Notes: generated from the sequence alone by a model not told the origin. Positions 25,534-37,299 are shown, numbered from the stretch's first letter. The stretch is 64,000 nucleotides of DNA from Linyphia triangularis (GCA_963978545.1 OZ021724.1:24665933-24729932); one strand, 5' to 3'. A program made the numbers and translations.

Positions 25534-27341
25534 CAGCGTGTCCCCGTATAACCTGGCCAACCTTTATTTTCGATACCGTTGGTTCTAGGTGCATAGTTCC
25601 AATTGAAGAAATGTTTTAAATCTTTAAAATATTTTTACTGAATAGTTTTTAAATTCGGAAAGGGGTTGGTATAAAAACTACGGATTGTAAATTTTTATAT
25701 GGTCCCCAGTTCCCTCAACTCATATTTAGAAAAATGTTGCCCATGAAAAAACATTTCAAACAAAAAAGAATCGAAATTTGTACGACCAATATTCATGGAG
25801 ATACGAAAAATTGAATTTAGTGACTTATACCACTTTACATCCGTGGTCATTAACATATTTTAAAGGCATGTACACAAAATGAAATACAGGGAAACAGCAA
25901 TTGCGTTTGGAAAATTATTCTCTAATATTACTATGTAATCGAAATAGGCGAGTGGCTGCAAGACAATATGCAATAAATTTCCAAATGCTTAATTTCCAAT
26001 GGTAAATTTCTAAAAATTTCCAAATTTTTAAATGTTGTAAAGCGTTTGCGAGAAACGGGTAGCATAGGAAGACGTCCGCGATCCGAAAATTCAAGAGTTG
26101 TATTTTGGGCTATGCTGTTGCTTTCCCTTATTCAGTGTCAAGGACATTAGTAAAGCATGTGGATACTCAAAAACCCATGTGTGGAGAGTCTTAAATCGAT
26201 ATGGTGCACATCCTTATCGCCCGCGATTGGTGCAAGAGTTTATGCCCGGGAATAAAAATAGATACTTTGATTTCTGCAATATCCTCATGAACAAGATAGA
26301 ATTGGATTCATTATTTGTGAATAACATTCTAGTTTCTGATGAATGCACGTTTTTAAGAACTGAGGTAGTAAATATTAAAAACACACACTTTTGGTCCCTG
26401 CAAAACCCCCATGTAATCCATCCAAACAAGCGTCAACTGCGATGGTCCGTTAATGTTTGGTGTGGTATATGGAAGAAAGCGTTTGTAGGACCTTTCTTTT
26501 TTGCTGATACATTAACAGGTAAAAAGTATGCGAACCTATTACAGGGACCATTATCTGACTTTCTGTATGACCATGTCGTGTTAGCAGACCTTCAGACCTT
26601 ATAAAGATGTGGTTTCAACAGGATGATGCACCACCCTACAAGGTAGCTTCCTGCTGAACAGTACTACACAACATGTTTCAAGACAACATAATAGGCTATG
26701 GAGGTCCGGTAGAATGGCCTCCTAGTTCTTCAGATCTAAGTCCTTTAGATTTCTTTCTTTGGGGATTATTGAAAAGCAAGGTCTATGAAAAAAAATCGAC
26801 GAGTCTATTAGATTTGCCGAATCGAACTTTATCCGCTGCAAGGTATATTACGCCTGTAATGCTGAAAATTTTTGAAGATGAATTTGAATCACGTGTGCGC
26901 TTAGGTATTTTAGTCGAAGGAAAACATTTCGAGCATTTAGGCGATTAACAACAACTTGTTTGCCGTAATCAAACCTAGTCTAGAAGCTCGTTGTTATTCT
27001 GACTGGACGATATTTTCATATTTCAATTTATGTACGGGCCCCCCAAATAGCGTTAAAACTTTAAACTCTAATAACACTGTTGCTATTGGTCGAAAAAATT
27101 TCAATTTTTTTTATTTGAAATGTTTTTTCATGGGCAACATTTTTCTAAATATGAGTTGGGGGGAACTGGGGACCGTATAAAAATTTACAATCCGTAATTT
27201 TTATACCAATCCCTTTGCTAATGTAAAAACTATTCAGTTAAAATATTTTAACGATATAAAGTATTTCTTCAATTGGGACTATGCATCTAGCACCAACAGT
27301 ATCGAAAATAAAGGTCGGCCAGGTTATACGGGGAAACGCTG
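25534..27341 (+). mobile_element. Tc1/mariner element with ~240-bp TIRs
   Basis: 1808 bp inserted into satellite unit 2. Ends are TA-CAGCGTGTCCCCGTATAACC and GGTTATACGGGGAAACGCTG-TA, with a TA duplication; the neighbouring units show the empty site CTACTATATGTTTC. The inverted ends extend inward ~240 bp with modest divergence (left to ~25775, right from ~27105), long for this superfamily. It encloses a broken transposase. Confidence 0.92.
25878..26948 (+). pseudogene. Tc1/mariner DDE transposase, degraded
   Basis: The N-terminal part survives as pieces: CNRNRRVAARQYAINFQ near 25.94 kb and VKRLRETGSIGRRPRSENSR (26040-26100), the helix-turn-helix and GRPR-like region. After a frameshift, 26098-26604 reads KACGYSKTHVWRVLNRYGAH, then VSDECTF (first catalytic Asp), RWSVNVWCGIWKKAFVGPFFF and LTGKKYANLL. 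Another shift leads to WFQQDDAPPY (second Asp; usual motif QQDGAPPH), an in-frame TGA, then GGPVEWPPSSSDLSPLDFFL with the third Asp in SSD, about 36 residues on, close to the DD34-37D spacing. The product ends LGD* at 26948. All catalytic Asp codons remain, but frameshifts, early stops (near 25.92 kb) and the TGA make it non-functional. Confidence 0.9.
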
Positions 27342-27963
27342 TATGTTTCAACGGGTCCCCAGCAGAGAGCCAACTGGTAACCGCCTAACGGACGAGTACT
27401 CTTAATATTTATATTTTAACATTTTATTACTATTTATGTTTTAATTTTCTTTTAGTTTCCGTGTTTTTGATTTTTGCGATTTTTCTGATCGTTAAATGAA
27501 AAATATCGCCAAATGCCCTTCACTACATCTGTCGCACTTTTTCTTAAATGTAAGCTTCTATATGTTTCAACGGGTCCCCAGCAGAGAGCCAATTGGTAAC
27601 CGCCTAACGGACGAGTACTCTTAATATTTATATTTTAACATTTTATTACTATTTATGTTTTAATTTTCTTTTAGTTTCCGTGTTTTTGATTTTTGCGATT
27701 TTTCTGATCGTTAAATGAAAAATATCGCCAAATGCCCTTCACTACATCTGTCGCACTTTTTCTTAAATGTAAGCTTCTATATGTTTCAACGGGTCCCCAG
27801 CAGAGAGCCAATTGGTAACCGCCTAACGGACGAGTACTCTTAATATTTATATTTTAACATTTTATTACTATTTATGTTTTAATTTTTTTTTAGTTTCCGT
27901 GTTTTTGATTTTTGCGATTTTTCTGATCGTTAAATGAAAAATATCGCCAAATGCCCTTCACTA

Positions 27964-28204
27964 TACTAAACTTCAACTTAACTAGACATCACTTAGACGG
28001 TAGATCGTCACAGTGCTCATAGGTATTTAATCCATTTTGGCGGCGTGAAAGCATAATGTTCGCCAAACCACAACCCTATAGAGAACAAAAGGCTATAAGG
28101 TTTGGCGAGAATTATGTCTTCACTCCGCTAAAATGGATTAAATACCTATGAGCACTGTCACTATCTACCGTCTAAGTGATGTCTAGTTAAGTTGAAGTTT
28201 AGTA
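27964..28204. mobile_element. 241-bp palindromic MITE, copy 1
   Basis: Ends TACTAAACTTCAACTTAACT and its complement, flanked by TA (27962-27963, 28205-28206), inserted into satellite unit 5 between TTCAC and CATCTG. The arms pair over nearly the full length (~115 bp each), so a single strand would fold into a long hairpin. No coding content; the Tc1/mariner superfamily is inferred from TA. Confidence 0.93.
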
Positions 28205-28428
28205 TACATCTGTCGCACTTTTTCTTAAATGTAAGCTACTATATGTTTCAACGGGTCCCCAGCAGAGAGCCAACTGGTAACCGCCTAACGAACGAGTACT
28301 CTTAATATTTATATTTTAACATAATTTTATTACTATTTTTGTTTTAATTTTCTTTTAGTTTCCGTGTTTTTGATTTTTGTGATTTTTCTGATCGTTAAAT
28401 GAAAAATATCGCCAAATGCCCTTCACTA

Positions 28429-28669
28429 TACTAAACTTCAACTTAACTAGACATCACTTAGACGGTAGATCGTCACAGTGCTCATAGGTATTTAATCCAT
28501 TTTGGCGGTGTGAAAGCATAATGTTCGCCAAACCACAACCCTATAGAGAACAAAAGGCTATAAGGTTTGGCGAGAATTATGTCTTCACTCCGCTAAAATG
28601 GATTAAATACCTATGAGCACTGTCACTATCTACCGTCTAAGTGATGTCTAGTTAAGTTGAAGTTTAGTA
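28429..28669. mobile_element. 241-bp palindromic MITE, copy 2
   Basis: Same length and same position within satellite unit 6 as copy 1 has in unit 5. The only difference I see is GGCGGTG for GGCGGCG. TA flanks are at 28427-28428 and 28670-28671. An identical site and near-identity imply copying with the satellite unit, not a second insertion. Confidence 0.93.
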
Positions 28670-28930
28670 TACATCTGTCGCACTTTTTCTTAAATGTAAG
28701 CTACTATATGTTTCAACGGGTCCCCAGCAGAGAGCCAACTGGTAACCGCCTAACGAACGAGTACTCTTAATATTTATATTTTAACATAATTTTATTACTA
28801 TTTTTGTTTTAATTTTCTTTTAGTTTCCGTGTTTTTGATTTTTGTGATTTTTCTGATCGTTAAATGAAAAATATCACCAAATGCCCTTCACTACATCTGT
28901 CCCACTTTTTCTTAAATGTAAACTACTACA

Positions 28931-30185
28931 TACTTGTCTGTTGCCGTCTGTGTTAATTAAACTGCAGACAGACCTCAGGTTCTTACATAGATAAGATTAC
29001 AACTCCTTAAAGGGTGAAATGTTTAGCAATAAACTCTGCCGAAAGATCGCATAGTGGAACTCCTTTGATGAGTGTGGTTTGAAAAAGCTGTTCAATAAAC
29101 ATAACCAAAGTGATAACAAACAAATTTATTAACTACTAGGTTTACTTTACAGAATAAAAGGTTACTTTAACAATTAATGATCGCTTCTCTTTTACCAATT
29201 TTAAACATTGAATCTACTTTACGAAGTCGACCTTAAATTACCAATCCTATTAAGTTTATATTAAAAACTCCAAATCGGGTACTGTTTACACATATTCAAA
29301 CACATTTCATTTAAATAGTCATTTTGGCCAGAACTCAGCTGCCCTCGCTACTTTGTGGTTAAGATTTAATATTAAATTTACTCAAAAGTTAAAGTTAGAA
29401 AGCTGGAAGATTAGCTTAAAATGTGAATAAATGACTTCACGGTACCTGAGGCCATACTCGTCATGGCGTATTCTGCCATTCTCGGGAAAACCTATAATCC
29501 AAAACGGGCCTGCGGCGTTTGCTAATTCTCCCACACCTCAAGCAAAAACTCCGAATGAATGTTCCCCCGGGCTCTCGTGTCCCCCCTTTTTACGTCAAGA
29601 CCAAGGCGGGGTCCAAATTCACACCCAGCCAGTCCAAAGGTCCGCAGGTTCAAATCTCTGGTTTTGGACTCTAGCCAATCGTGAACCCTAACATCACTGA
29701 GATCCCGCCTCTGATCCACAAGCGTCAGAGACTGGACTCGGACCTTCTGACGTCAATTCTCTGTACCGCCTAGAAAAGTCCGATCCCATCTTTTCACAGC
29801 TGCAATACAGCTGTGCCCTAATAATTCTGAATCCCAGCTTGCTGTCAAACGTAACGTCAAGTTGGCGCCAGCCTTTGTAACCCTCACCTAAAATTGATAA
29901 GCCCCCGAGTATTTATGACGTCTGGCTCCTGCTCGATTCTGCCTTCACACGAAATAGTGAATGTAAACCCCCTTTTCAAGATTTCCCGACCTTTAATACA
30001 CAACTGACCTTTTGACTCTTATCGTTCCCTGCAATCCATGGCTTTTGAAAGCAATTCGCCAACATATGTTGCAAAAGTACCTTTCTATCGGCCTGGCCTT
30101 TGTAAAAGGGCTAACTGACTTCTTTGCTTTTTTCTGGACTTTCCAAAATTCCTGATGTTCAGTTCAGCGGACTAACACTACATAT
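28931..30185. other. Internal region of Helitron-like element
   Basis: Between the array and the Helitron-like terminus. From about 29.43 kb it is clearly less AT-rich (29430-30120) with short open frames on both strands and no recognised domain; captured host sequence is possible but unproven. No Rep/helicase motif was seen. Confidence 0.4.
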
Positions 30186-30227
30186 ATCTTTCAACGGGTC
30201 CCCAGCAGAGCGGGGCCACACAGCTAG
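30186..30227 (+). mobile_element. Helitron-like 3' terminus
   Basis: TCTTTCAACGGGTCCCCAGC is followed by AGAGCGGGGCCACACAGCTAG then T. CCCC...GGGG can form a short GC hairpin 8 bases before CTAG, and the next base is T: the arrangement expected of Helitron 3' ends. The first ~20 bases are the same as the end of each unit of the upstream array. A matching 5' TC end was not found. Confidence 0.6.
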
Positions 30228-30859
30228 TATATTATATTGGAAAAATACATTTTACCAGATTTTTGGCCTGTTGAGGGAGAACGTGTGAACGTATGTGAAA
30301 CATGGCAATAATTGGGGAGAAGGGGGGGGGGTCAATAATCTCTATAGAAACTGTAAGTCAGTTTCGATTATTATAATAAACGTACAATGACAAGTCAAAA
30401 AGCCACGTATCAAGTATCTAGAAAGAAAAAAATAACAACGCGGAAAACAGCCCGACCTCTACAACAAGTTCGTGGTCATATTCCTCAAGCTGTTTTTCCC
30501 AAGACCAATTCTCAGAAATTCTTATCCATGCAGCCAGAAGTTTGTTTATGGAATTTATTCCTGAAGTATGACAGCCCACATCAAACCAGGCTTGTCATTA
30601 GATAGCAAAAGCGGTTCGTCATTACGCGATCACGTGACCCATTCCACGACTGCTTCCACGCCAAGCCAAGAAATACTCGAGGGCAACATCAGACGAAATT
30701 TTTATTTTTTTTGTTTGTTACCATAAAGAAGGCGATCATTAGTCATTCAGATTTTGGCAACTTCAATCCTTTAGCACTTTTTTTTTTTTACATTGTAGTC
30801 TTTGTTTTTTTAAGCCGTCTAGTGTTAGTTGGTGCAAGGTGTGCTCACGGATGGAAATA
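30228..30859. other. Unassigned sequence
   Basis: A G run near 30325-30333, a 72-codon plus frame (30387-30605) without a domain, and AT-rich sequence. No terminus seen. Confidence 0.35.
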
Positions 30860-31130
30860 AATAAGAATATTGACATCATGTGGGGCTGGTCCAGCCTGGT
30901 GATTGGCCAACGAGGAGCTGATTTCTAATTAGACCTATCACAGTTGCCCCAGCTAATGACTCGATCCCGCGCTTTTTATTTTTTAAGTAGACACAAATCA
31001 TGTATATAATGTTCATGCGGCGTTATTACAGGCGCCATTTGCATAAATTCCGTTTTGTTTTGAATCGTGGTTCATTAGATATGCATACCTGGTTCCATAA
31101 ATGTTATAAAGGCACGCGATGCTACATTGT
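30860..31130. promoter_or_regulatory. Candidate cis-regulatory island
   Basis: A repeat-free block with several textbook motifs in ~270 bases: GATTGGCCAA (inverted CCAAT), CTAATTAGAC (homeodomain TAATTA), ATTTGCATAA (octamer ATTTGCAT) and TGTTATAAAGG (TATA-like). It stands out from AT-rich surroundings. Function is inference; I see no adjoining coding exon. Confidence 0.3.
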
Positions 31131-32705
31131 AACTATTTCATAAAAAGGGGTTTGTAGGAATGATTAGTGAAAGCAATTAATTGATAACTTAGCTTTCGTT
31201 TTTTCTTCTTCTTGGGGTCAATAGTTTTGGTTTACGATCATCTGTTAAACTTGGACTTAACGCAACTTCGTAACTACAGCAAGTTGGAACCAGTGTCAGC
31301 TCGTGCACTACAGCCTGTGCAGCGGGGCTACATCTAAATTTATTAGTTCAAAAGTAAAATTATATATTTTTCAATTTTCTAAAATGAAAAGCCAATTTCT
31401 ACGGTAAGTGTACACAAATCCGCTAAACAGCAAACTTCTGGCCTCAGTACTCAATTCACGAGGGAAAAAAACCTCTTCCAATCAAGATGATCTTCTTCGG
31501 AACGGCAGCCATGTGTTCCTGAAACGCGTTTAGGCTTCTGCGACGTTGCCATGGTAACCAATGGAATCCAACAGAGCCTTCCCTCCACATAATGTATAGC
31601 GTGGCAACCAGATCAGCAATTTTCCGATTTCTGCTGCCCATGAGAATGTCTGCTGTAAAATAAACTCTAGACGGAATTTTTGCAAGATAATGACATCATC
31701 TGAAGGCTAGAGAGTTATTTTATTATCTTGAAGTACAATTTTGTTCTGAAAATAAATTGGAATATTTAAAACTCATTATCTAAAAAATCGTCTTTTTAGC
31801 ATGTGAAACTTCATTTAAACTGTGATAACTGAAGTTTGATATAATCTTTTTGAAAAATGATGGATTAACTATTAATGTTTTGAACCTCAGTCAAATTGAT
31901 AAGAAAAGAAAATGAATTTTGCTAGATTTTTAAATGCAAAAGTTTTTAGAAAAATTGCGATTTTTTTTTACTTTCAATGTTAAAAAAAATCTATTAAAAA
32001 AACCTACACATTCCATAAGCTATATGGAGATTGATAATATTAAGAATGACATTACGAACAATTTCAAACCATAATTTCTTTTTCTGGCCCCATAAAACTC
32101 GAGTAATCGCTGTTCAAAAATATAATAATTACAACGAGTTAAAGGTTTATTATAGTAAATTAATTTTTGAATAAAACAGAAACTTTTTTTCATTTAACAT
32201 CGTTACTAATTATGTACTTTTAAGTACAAAAAAATCCGTTTTTTTTTTTTTTAAGTTCAAGTGTGTACGAACATGTGATTGTGGAAAGTGTGTGTGGTTG
32301 GGGGGGGGGGGGGGAGGAGGTTGTTGGAAAGTCGAGCAGCCACTGCTTTCAACCCAGATTTAACATGACTTCGTGAAATCGTGCTATTTCAGATGTAACT
32401 GAACGCAATAAATATTTCGTACTAAAATGAACTTTAAAAAAAATGTTAAAAGAGAAAAATAACCTTCTATATACAATCTAAGTCCTATAATCAATTAGAT
32501 CAGAAAGAGACACCTGCAAGTAATTGTTTCTCCAGCCAAGAAAATAATAAAGCGTTGCCAAAAACAAAAATAAAACTCCTCATTTCCCCCCCAACAAAGG
32601 CTCGAAAGAATATAATAATATTAATTCGTCTTCTTTGCCACTAGAACTTTATTACTACATTTTTCGAAAATATTTTTAGTTTCAAAAATATAAAGTCTCA
32701 ATATT
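31131..32705. other. No recognised feature
   Basis: A less AT-rich patch at 31430-31660 has a 61-codon minus frame of no recognisable family. G run near 32300-32313. Otherwise AT-rich. Confidence 0.4.
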
Positions 32706-32709
32706 TTAT

Positions 32710-33270
32710 TAAATCTTTGGTTGTTGTTTTGCAATAAATTTCTGAATGATTACAATATTTTACTCAACTCTTTCAATTGCTGTAACATTTTATGAATTCT
32801 TTTAATTACTGTAAAATTTTTAAATACAGTCTTTTAAGTGTGTTTAAATTTTACGAAATTAATTTTCAGTAACTTTTGAACATATTTATGGATATCCTTA
32901 TTTCTCCTTATTTGAAACTTTTTCATTTTTTTTTTCCAAATTTTAAATAGAAAAAACTAATTGCACCGTAATCAAAATTTTCTTATATTTTTGGTTTTTG
33001 AATTGCATTAAATTTCTAAAAAGGTATTATATTTTACAAAATTCTTTCAATTGCTGAAACATTAAATGAATTATTTTAATTGTTGTAAAATTTTAAATGC
33101 TTTCTTTTAAGTGTGGTTATATTTTACGAAATTGATTTTCCATAACTTTTCCACATATTTATAGATGTTCCATTACTTCAATCCCTATTTTCTTCTTCTC
33201 TAAAACCTTATTTCTTTTTACTTGCTTTTATTTTAAAGTTCAAGTCGAAAAAACCAACTACACATTGTAA
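32710..33270 (+). repeat. Diverged tandem duplication, ~275-bp unit
   Basis: CTTTCAATTGCTGTAACATT with TTTTAATTACTGTAAAA (32770 onward) recurs ~274 bases later as CTTTCAATTGCTGAAACATT with TTTTAATTGTTGTAAAA. Further shared blocks are TTTTAAGTGTG and CATATTTATGGAT/CATATTTATAGAT. AT-rich, no coding. Confidence 0.75.
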
Positions 33271-35261
33271 TTTATTATAACCAAAAATTTTTAATAAGTT
33301 AGACGATACAATAATTTATATTTAAAAATTAAATCCAAGGACATATATTTCTTTTATATCGACCTTGACTTTGATGTTTCGTAGATTTAATACAAAAATG
33401 GCTAACAAGTATTCGCAAAAATTAGTTATTATTATTATTTTTTTTTTCTGATTAAACATTGCCAGTCAGGTTTTTATTATAAAATAGAAAAAAGTAACTA
33501 CTTGTTTAAAATTAAAAACTTAAGGTACCACATCGCCTGATTTCAGTAAGAGATTATTTATCTTTGATCAGAATTCTTCGCAGATTTCTTTTTCCACACT
33601 TTATACAGTAAGGGTGAGCGATATTTACCTCCAAGCCAAATAATTAATTTTTAACGAAAAGGTGAAAAGTTATTACATTTTCAAGTCACAATTAATTGAT
33701 GAGGATTTTAACTCTGTGAAGAAATGATAATTTGTGCTTGAGAAATTTTTTTCCAATACACTATTTCGTAAAACTCGTAAAACAGTAGGATACCTGAAAA
33801 ACTATTACAACGTATCCTTGATAACATCCATCCCAGACTAAAATCGTCTGCAAAAGACCACCTGCGGCAAAGGTCAACACTTTTCCTCGTTCCATTTCCG
33901 CCGCCGGCGGTCGTGACATTGTTATTATGTACAACTAATAACAACGCACACACACAGAATAAGAACGCCTCAACGTTGTATCCATTACTGCTTGTAGCGG
34001 GGAAAAAAACAAAAACAGCTTTCGTTCTACGTTCGAGGTTAAAAATAATGAATGAATGAACCGAGTTTCAAATGAATACGCATCAAAAATTACTAAATTA
34101 TCTGAACAAATATCGTTTGCAGCTGTTGTGTTTGGATAAAGCTTCAATATTTTACGTAATTTGTCTAGCGGTTAGTGGCAACGCGTTAAAATAGAGGGAT
34201 TTCACTACTGTCTTAAAAGATACGGAAGATATCAGTAGAGTCGATCGTCAATAATAAACTGGGTCAGAATCATTGATACATATGCTACGTAATATAGTAC
34301 GTAAGTAGTATATATGTCGATATTAAACGACTGACGTTGAATACCTGACGGAAGCGCAAATCAAATAATGTGAAATACTTTACAATATGTTGATTATTCT
34401 GATGACTGCGCAAATAAATATTTTCGTAAGGTATTTTTAAAAACACTTGCAGATACGTTGGCTAAGATTTTATGCCCAACTAGGAAATCCCTTTATCTTC
34501 TTTTTTTTTGGAAGACATCATCAGACAACACATTACTTTTAATTCACTTACTCAGTTAACACAGGTACGTGTTTTTTTAGAACTGAGACTAAGTTAGTGT
34601 GATACGTAAAAAATAACAAATACGTAAAATAAATGTTACAAAAGTAACACAATGATATATCAGCATTTTTTTTCTTTAATACATGCAATATGAATCTTTC
34701 ACAATCAATAAAAATAGCAACATTTAACATAAAACAAAAAATATGTAAAATAACAGATACATTTTTTTATAGCTTTACACAAATTGGCCAACACACAACT
34801 TACTGAGATTATGGAGGGGATTTATAAACACTAAAGCAAATTGTAACTGAAAAAGTTTCACTAAAGAAAACACTTATATATATAGTCATTAAATTTTACC
34901 TTTTCAACTTTTATGTATTACGTTACTTTGTCTTTAATATCTAAACACATAAAGTTTTCCTGTTTTTATAAAAACTTATTTTCATGAATTCGTACCAACC
35001 AATGAAATATTTTGAACGCATACCAATAAATTCCCAAAATTTTAAAAACAACACAGTAAAATATGCAATTAAAATTTAGAAATAATGTCATCCTTTGTTA
35101 CATATTGCATTTGCTTGAAGTTGATGCAAAAAGTATTTTTCTTTACGTAACCAGACAAACAAATTATGATCGCAGTAAATGTTGTATTCATCTGTTAATA
35201 GAGGAAGTTTTTTGCCAAATCATGCCACTGCCTTATTATAAAAATGAGAGAAACAAAATAC
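33271..35261. other. Mostly AT-rich; short motif-bearing island
   Basis: 33830-34150 is less AT-rich and carries GGCAAAGGTCAACAC (extended nuclear-receptor half-site type) and the GC palindrome CCGCCGGCGG. No gene supported. The rest is AT-rich and unassigned. Confidence 0.3.
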
Positions 35262-35345
35262 AGTAGACTCTTCCTTAACTGGGACCGAGAAAAATCCAGT
35301 TAAAACGGAAGATTGAAAAAACATTAAGTTAATTGGATTAAGGGG
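35262..35345 (+). mobile_element. Pogo/Tigger-like terminus, single end
   Basis: TACAGTAGACTCTTCCTTAA with CTGGGACCGAGAAAAATCC resembles the TA-CAGTAGACTC...GGGACC ends of pogo/Tigger elements. I found no matching inverted end nearby, so this is a fragment or a chance resemblance. Confidence 0.4.
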
Positions 35346-35537
35346 GTATGTTTATTTTTCGGACAATTAAATGAAAAATGCAATAAACTTCTGCTTTAAA
35401 AATTTCAATTTAACAATAAATTCAATTCAACAAAAAATCAGCTATAAAAATTCAATAAGAGAAATCTCTAAAGATATCGGTTACTTTTTCTGCCGAAGGG
35501 GGGAGATTCGATAACTTGCTGCTTTGTTTCGAAAATT

Positions 35538-36242
35538 TTACTTTCAATTAATGAAAGTATTCAATTTCAATTAATAGAGGTAATGAAAGTATAGTTTACA
35601 GTTAAAAAAAAATTATATTTTATCGCATTTTTTTTACGTTTGGAACATCCTGACCCGTGGTCAACATAACTCCGGAATGAATTGGCGTAAGGTGTTCAAA
35701 TTTGGTGTACGGGTTAGTAAAGGCCATGGAACATGTCATATAAATTTTCGCCAATGGCATTCGCCAATTTTTCGTAAAAAGCATGGGGAGAAAAAGAAAG
35801 CGAAAAAATAATGTTTTTCAGCAAGTGCTAAAAAACGGCTCAAACGATTTTGATTAAAATCGCTATTGTAACGCTTCTTAGTATTGTTCTAAACATTAAA
35901 CCTAGTAAATTCCCGTAAAAATACTATAAAGGTGTAAAAAATTAAAAAAACGAATGTCTTCAACACAGAGTTCTCTTCCCTTGAGCATCGCTCATCAACA
36001 ACCGTTTTTTCCCTCTCCCCGGTTTCACTTACAAGAAAGAATAACGTAAGATTAAACGAAAAGTATATCATCAAATTCGCCATTTTGGCGATTTTTATTT
36101 ATTTTTTACCCTTGTAGGAATCATCGCCAAACTGATCATTCTTTCAACTGAAAGAAAATGGTAATTTACTATTCCACGTCAAATTTAAATGCAGTGATCA
36201 ATATTATAGTGCAATTGAAAGTTGTGCGATGTTCAACGCCCC
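35538..36242 (+). mobile_element. R1 element, copy 5
   Basis: Starts TTTTACTTTCAATTAATG and ends TGTTCAACGCCCCCAG. Contains CAACATAACTCCGGAATGAA and CAACACAGAGTTCTCTTCCC. Full-length type, clearly diverged. Confidence 0.78.
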
Positions 36243-36376
36243 CAGATAACATTAAACTTAAGCCCTAAAGTAATCTGGGTTAACAAACAGCGAAATGAAT
36301 ATTTCACAACTAAATTTACCCAATCCCTACACATCTGACACTTTAACTAGAAGATATTAATTCGACTTAACAAATA

Positions 36377-36602
36377 TCATTCATTCTGTTGCTTCACTAT
36401 CTTTCGTAGTATAAAAGCGTACGTTGTCACTGACCTTGTAGTATAGCCCCTATGCTGTTTTGATAAGGCGACATTATTGGGTACGTGCTCCGATATGTTG
36501 CAAATAAACAGATAGCATTCTGTTAAGATCGATGTTTATTTTGTTGTTGTTTACGCGATGAGATGAGAACACTTTTAAAAGGTTAAGGTCTCTCAATTAC
36601 TT
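36377..36602 (+). repeat. R7 LTR-like repeat, copy 1
   Basis: Matches 51650-51884 in inverted orientation. It has a TATAAAA box (36410-36416), GTTGTCACTGACC ~20 bases downstream, and AATAAA (36503-36508): the order promoter, start, poly-A signal seen in LTRs. Exact ends and a target duplication were not found, so LTR identity is inferred. Confidence 0.5.
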
Positions 36603-36612
36603 ATTTTTTTTT

Positions 36613-37073
36613 TAAATCCTGTACATTCGATTTTGTATATGTGGCTGGGTATGTCAATGGCAGGCCTAATTAACCCCCTTTCCGTGATCCAATCGAACTG
36701 AAACTTGGCAGATAGCTTGATGACAATGCATTCTATCAAATTTTGGAGGCTGTCACTGTCAGTAAAAAGTCACTTTAACGGAATACTAATAAACCAACTT
36801 GCCGTCATCCAATCGCGCTGAAATAGCATTTCACCGATTATTGAAGAAACTCTTTCCTGTTGCCAAAATTGTTTTAACAAATAAATAATAAAATTGTTTT
36901 AATCAGAATAAATAAAAGATAATAATTAAGATTGCATAAATTTACATCCATTTGAATTAATAAATTTTGAATAGTAATTTACCACATTTGACTGATAGAA
37001 ATGTTTTTAATATTTAAAATTAGATGCAAACACCAAGCATAAAAATGGGCAATGCATATAAAGGATTTATATT
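36613..37073 (-). mobile_element. R5 element, copy 2
   Basis: Begins AAATCCTGTACATTCGATTT and ends CATATAAAGGATTT, so the inverted ends of R5 are visible. It contains GTGATCCAATCGAACTGAAA and CATTCTATCAAATTTTGGA, complements of blocks at 51.5 kb. A further partial R5 match lies at 37095-37260 (GGCGGCATCCAATCGAGGTG). Confidence 0.65.
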
Positions 37074-37299
37074 AAAAACTTATTTTTATGGGTTATATTA
37101 TTAGTAATTTATATCAATGTCGATTTTGGTTGTGATAAGCAATACCTTCGGAGGGCTAATTAAATTACTTGGCGGCATCCAATCGAGGTGAAACTCAGCA
37201 GATAGCCTCGATGATCATGCTTTTTATCAGCTATTAGGGACTACCACTAAAAGACTGATTTTACACACATTTCTATTTCCGTACTCCTGAGAAATATAT

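Larger units (their letters stand above)
25116..28930 (+). repeat. 219/222-bp tandem satellite array, seven units
   Basis: Units start at CCAACTGGTAACCGCCTAAC (or CCAATTGG): 25116, 25338, 27370, 27589, 27808, 28270 and 28735. Two subtypes exist: ~222 bp (AACATAATTTTATT; AAGCTACTATAT) in units 1, 2, 6 and 7, and 219 bp (AACATTTTATT; AAGCTTCTATAT) in units 3 and 4. Unit 5 is a hybrid. Unit 2 is split by a mariner element; units 5 and 6 carry the same MITE. Each complete unit ends with TTTCAACGGGTCCCCAGCAG, which recurs at the Helitron-like 3' end at 30.2 kb. No coding function. Confidence 0.95.

Noticed and set aside
25116..28930. CRISPR-like array
   Set aside because: Repeats are ~220 bp and directly adjacent, not short repeats with unique spacers, and the window is eukaryotic.
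29630..29690. B-box-like GGTTCAAATCTCTGG, possible tRNA or SINE
   Set aside because: No A box at the proper distance and no tRNA-like fold.
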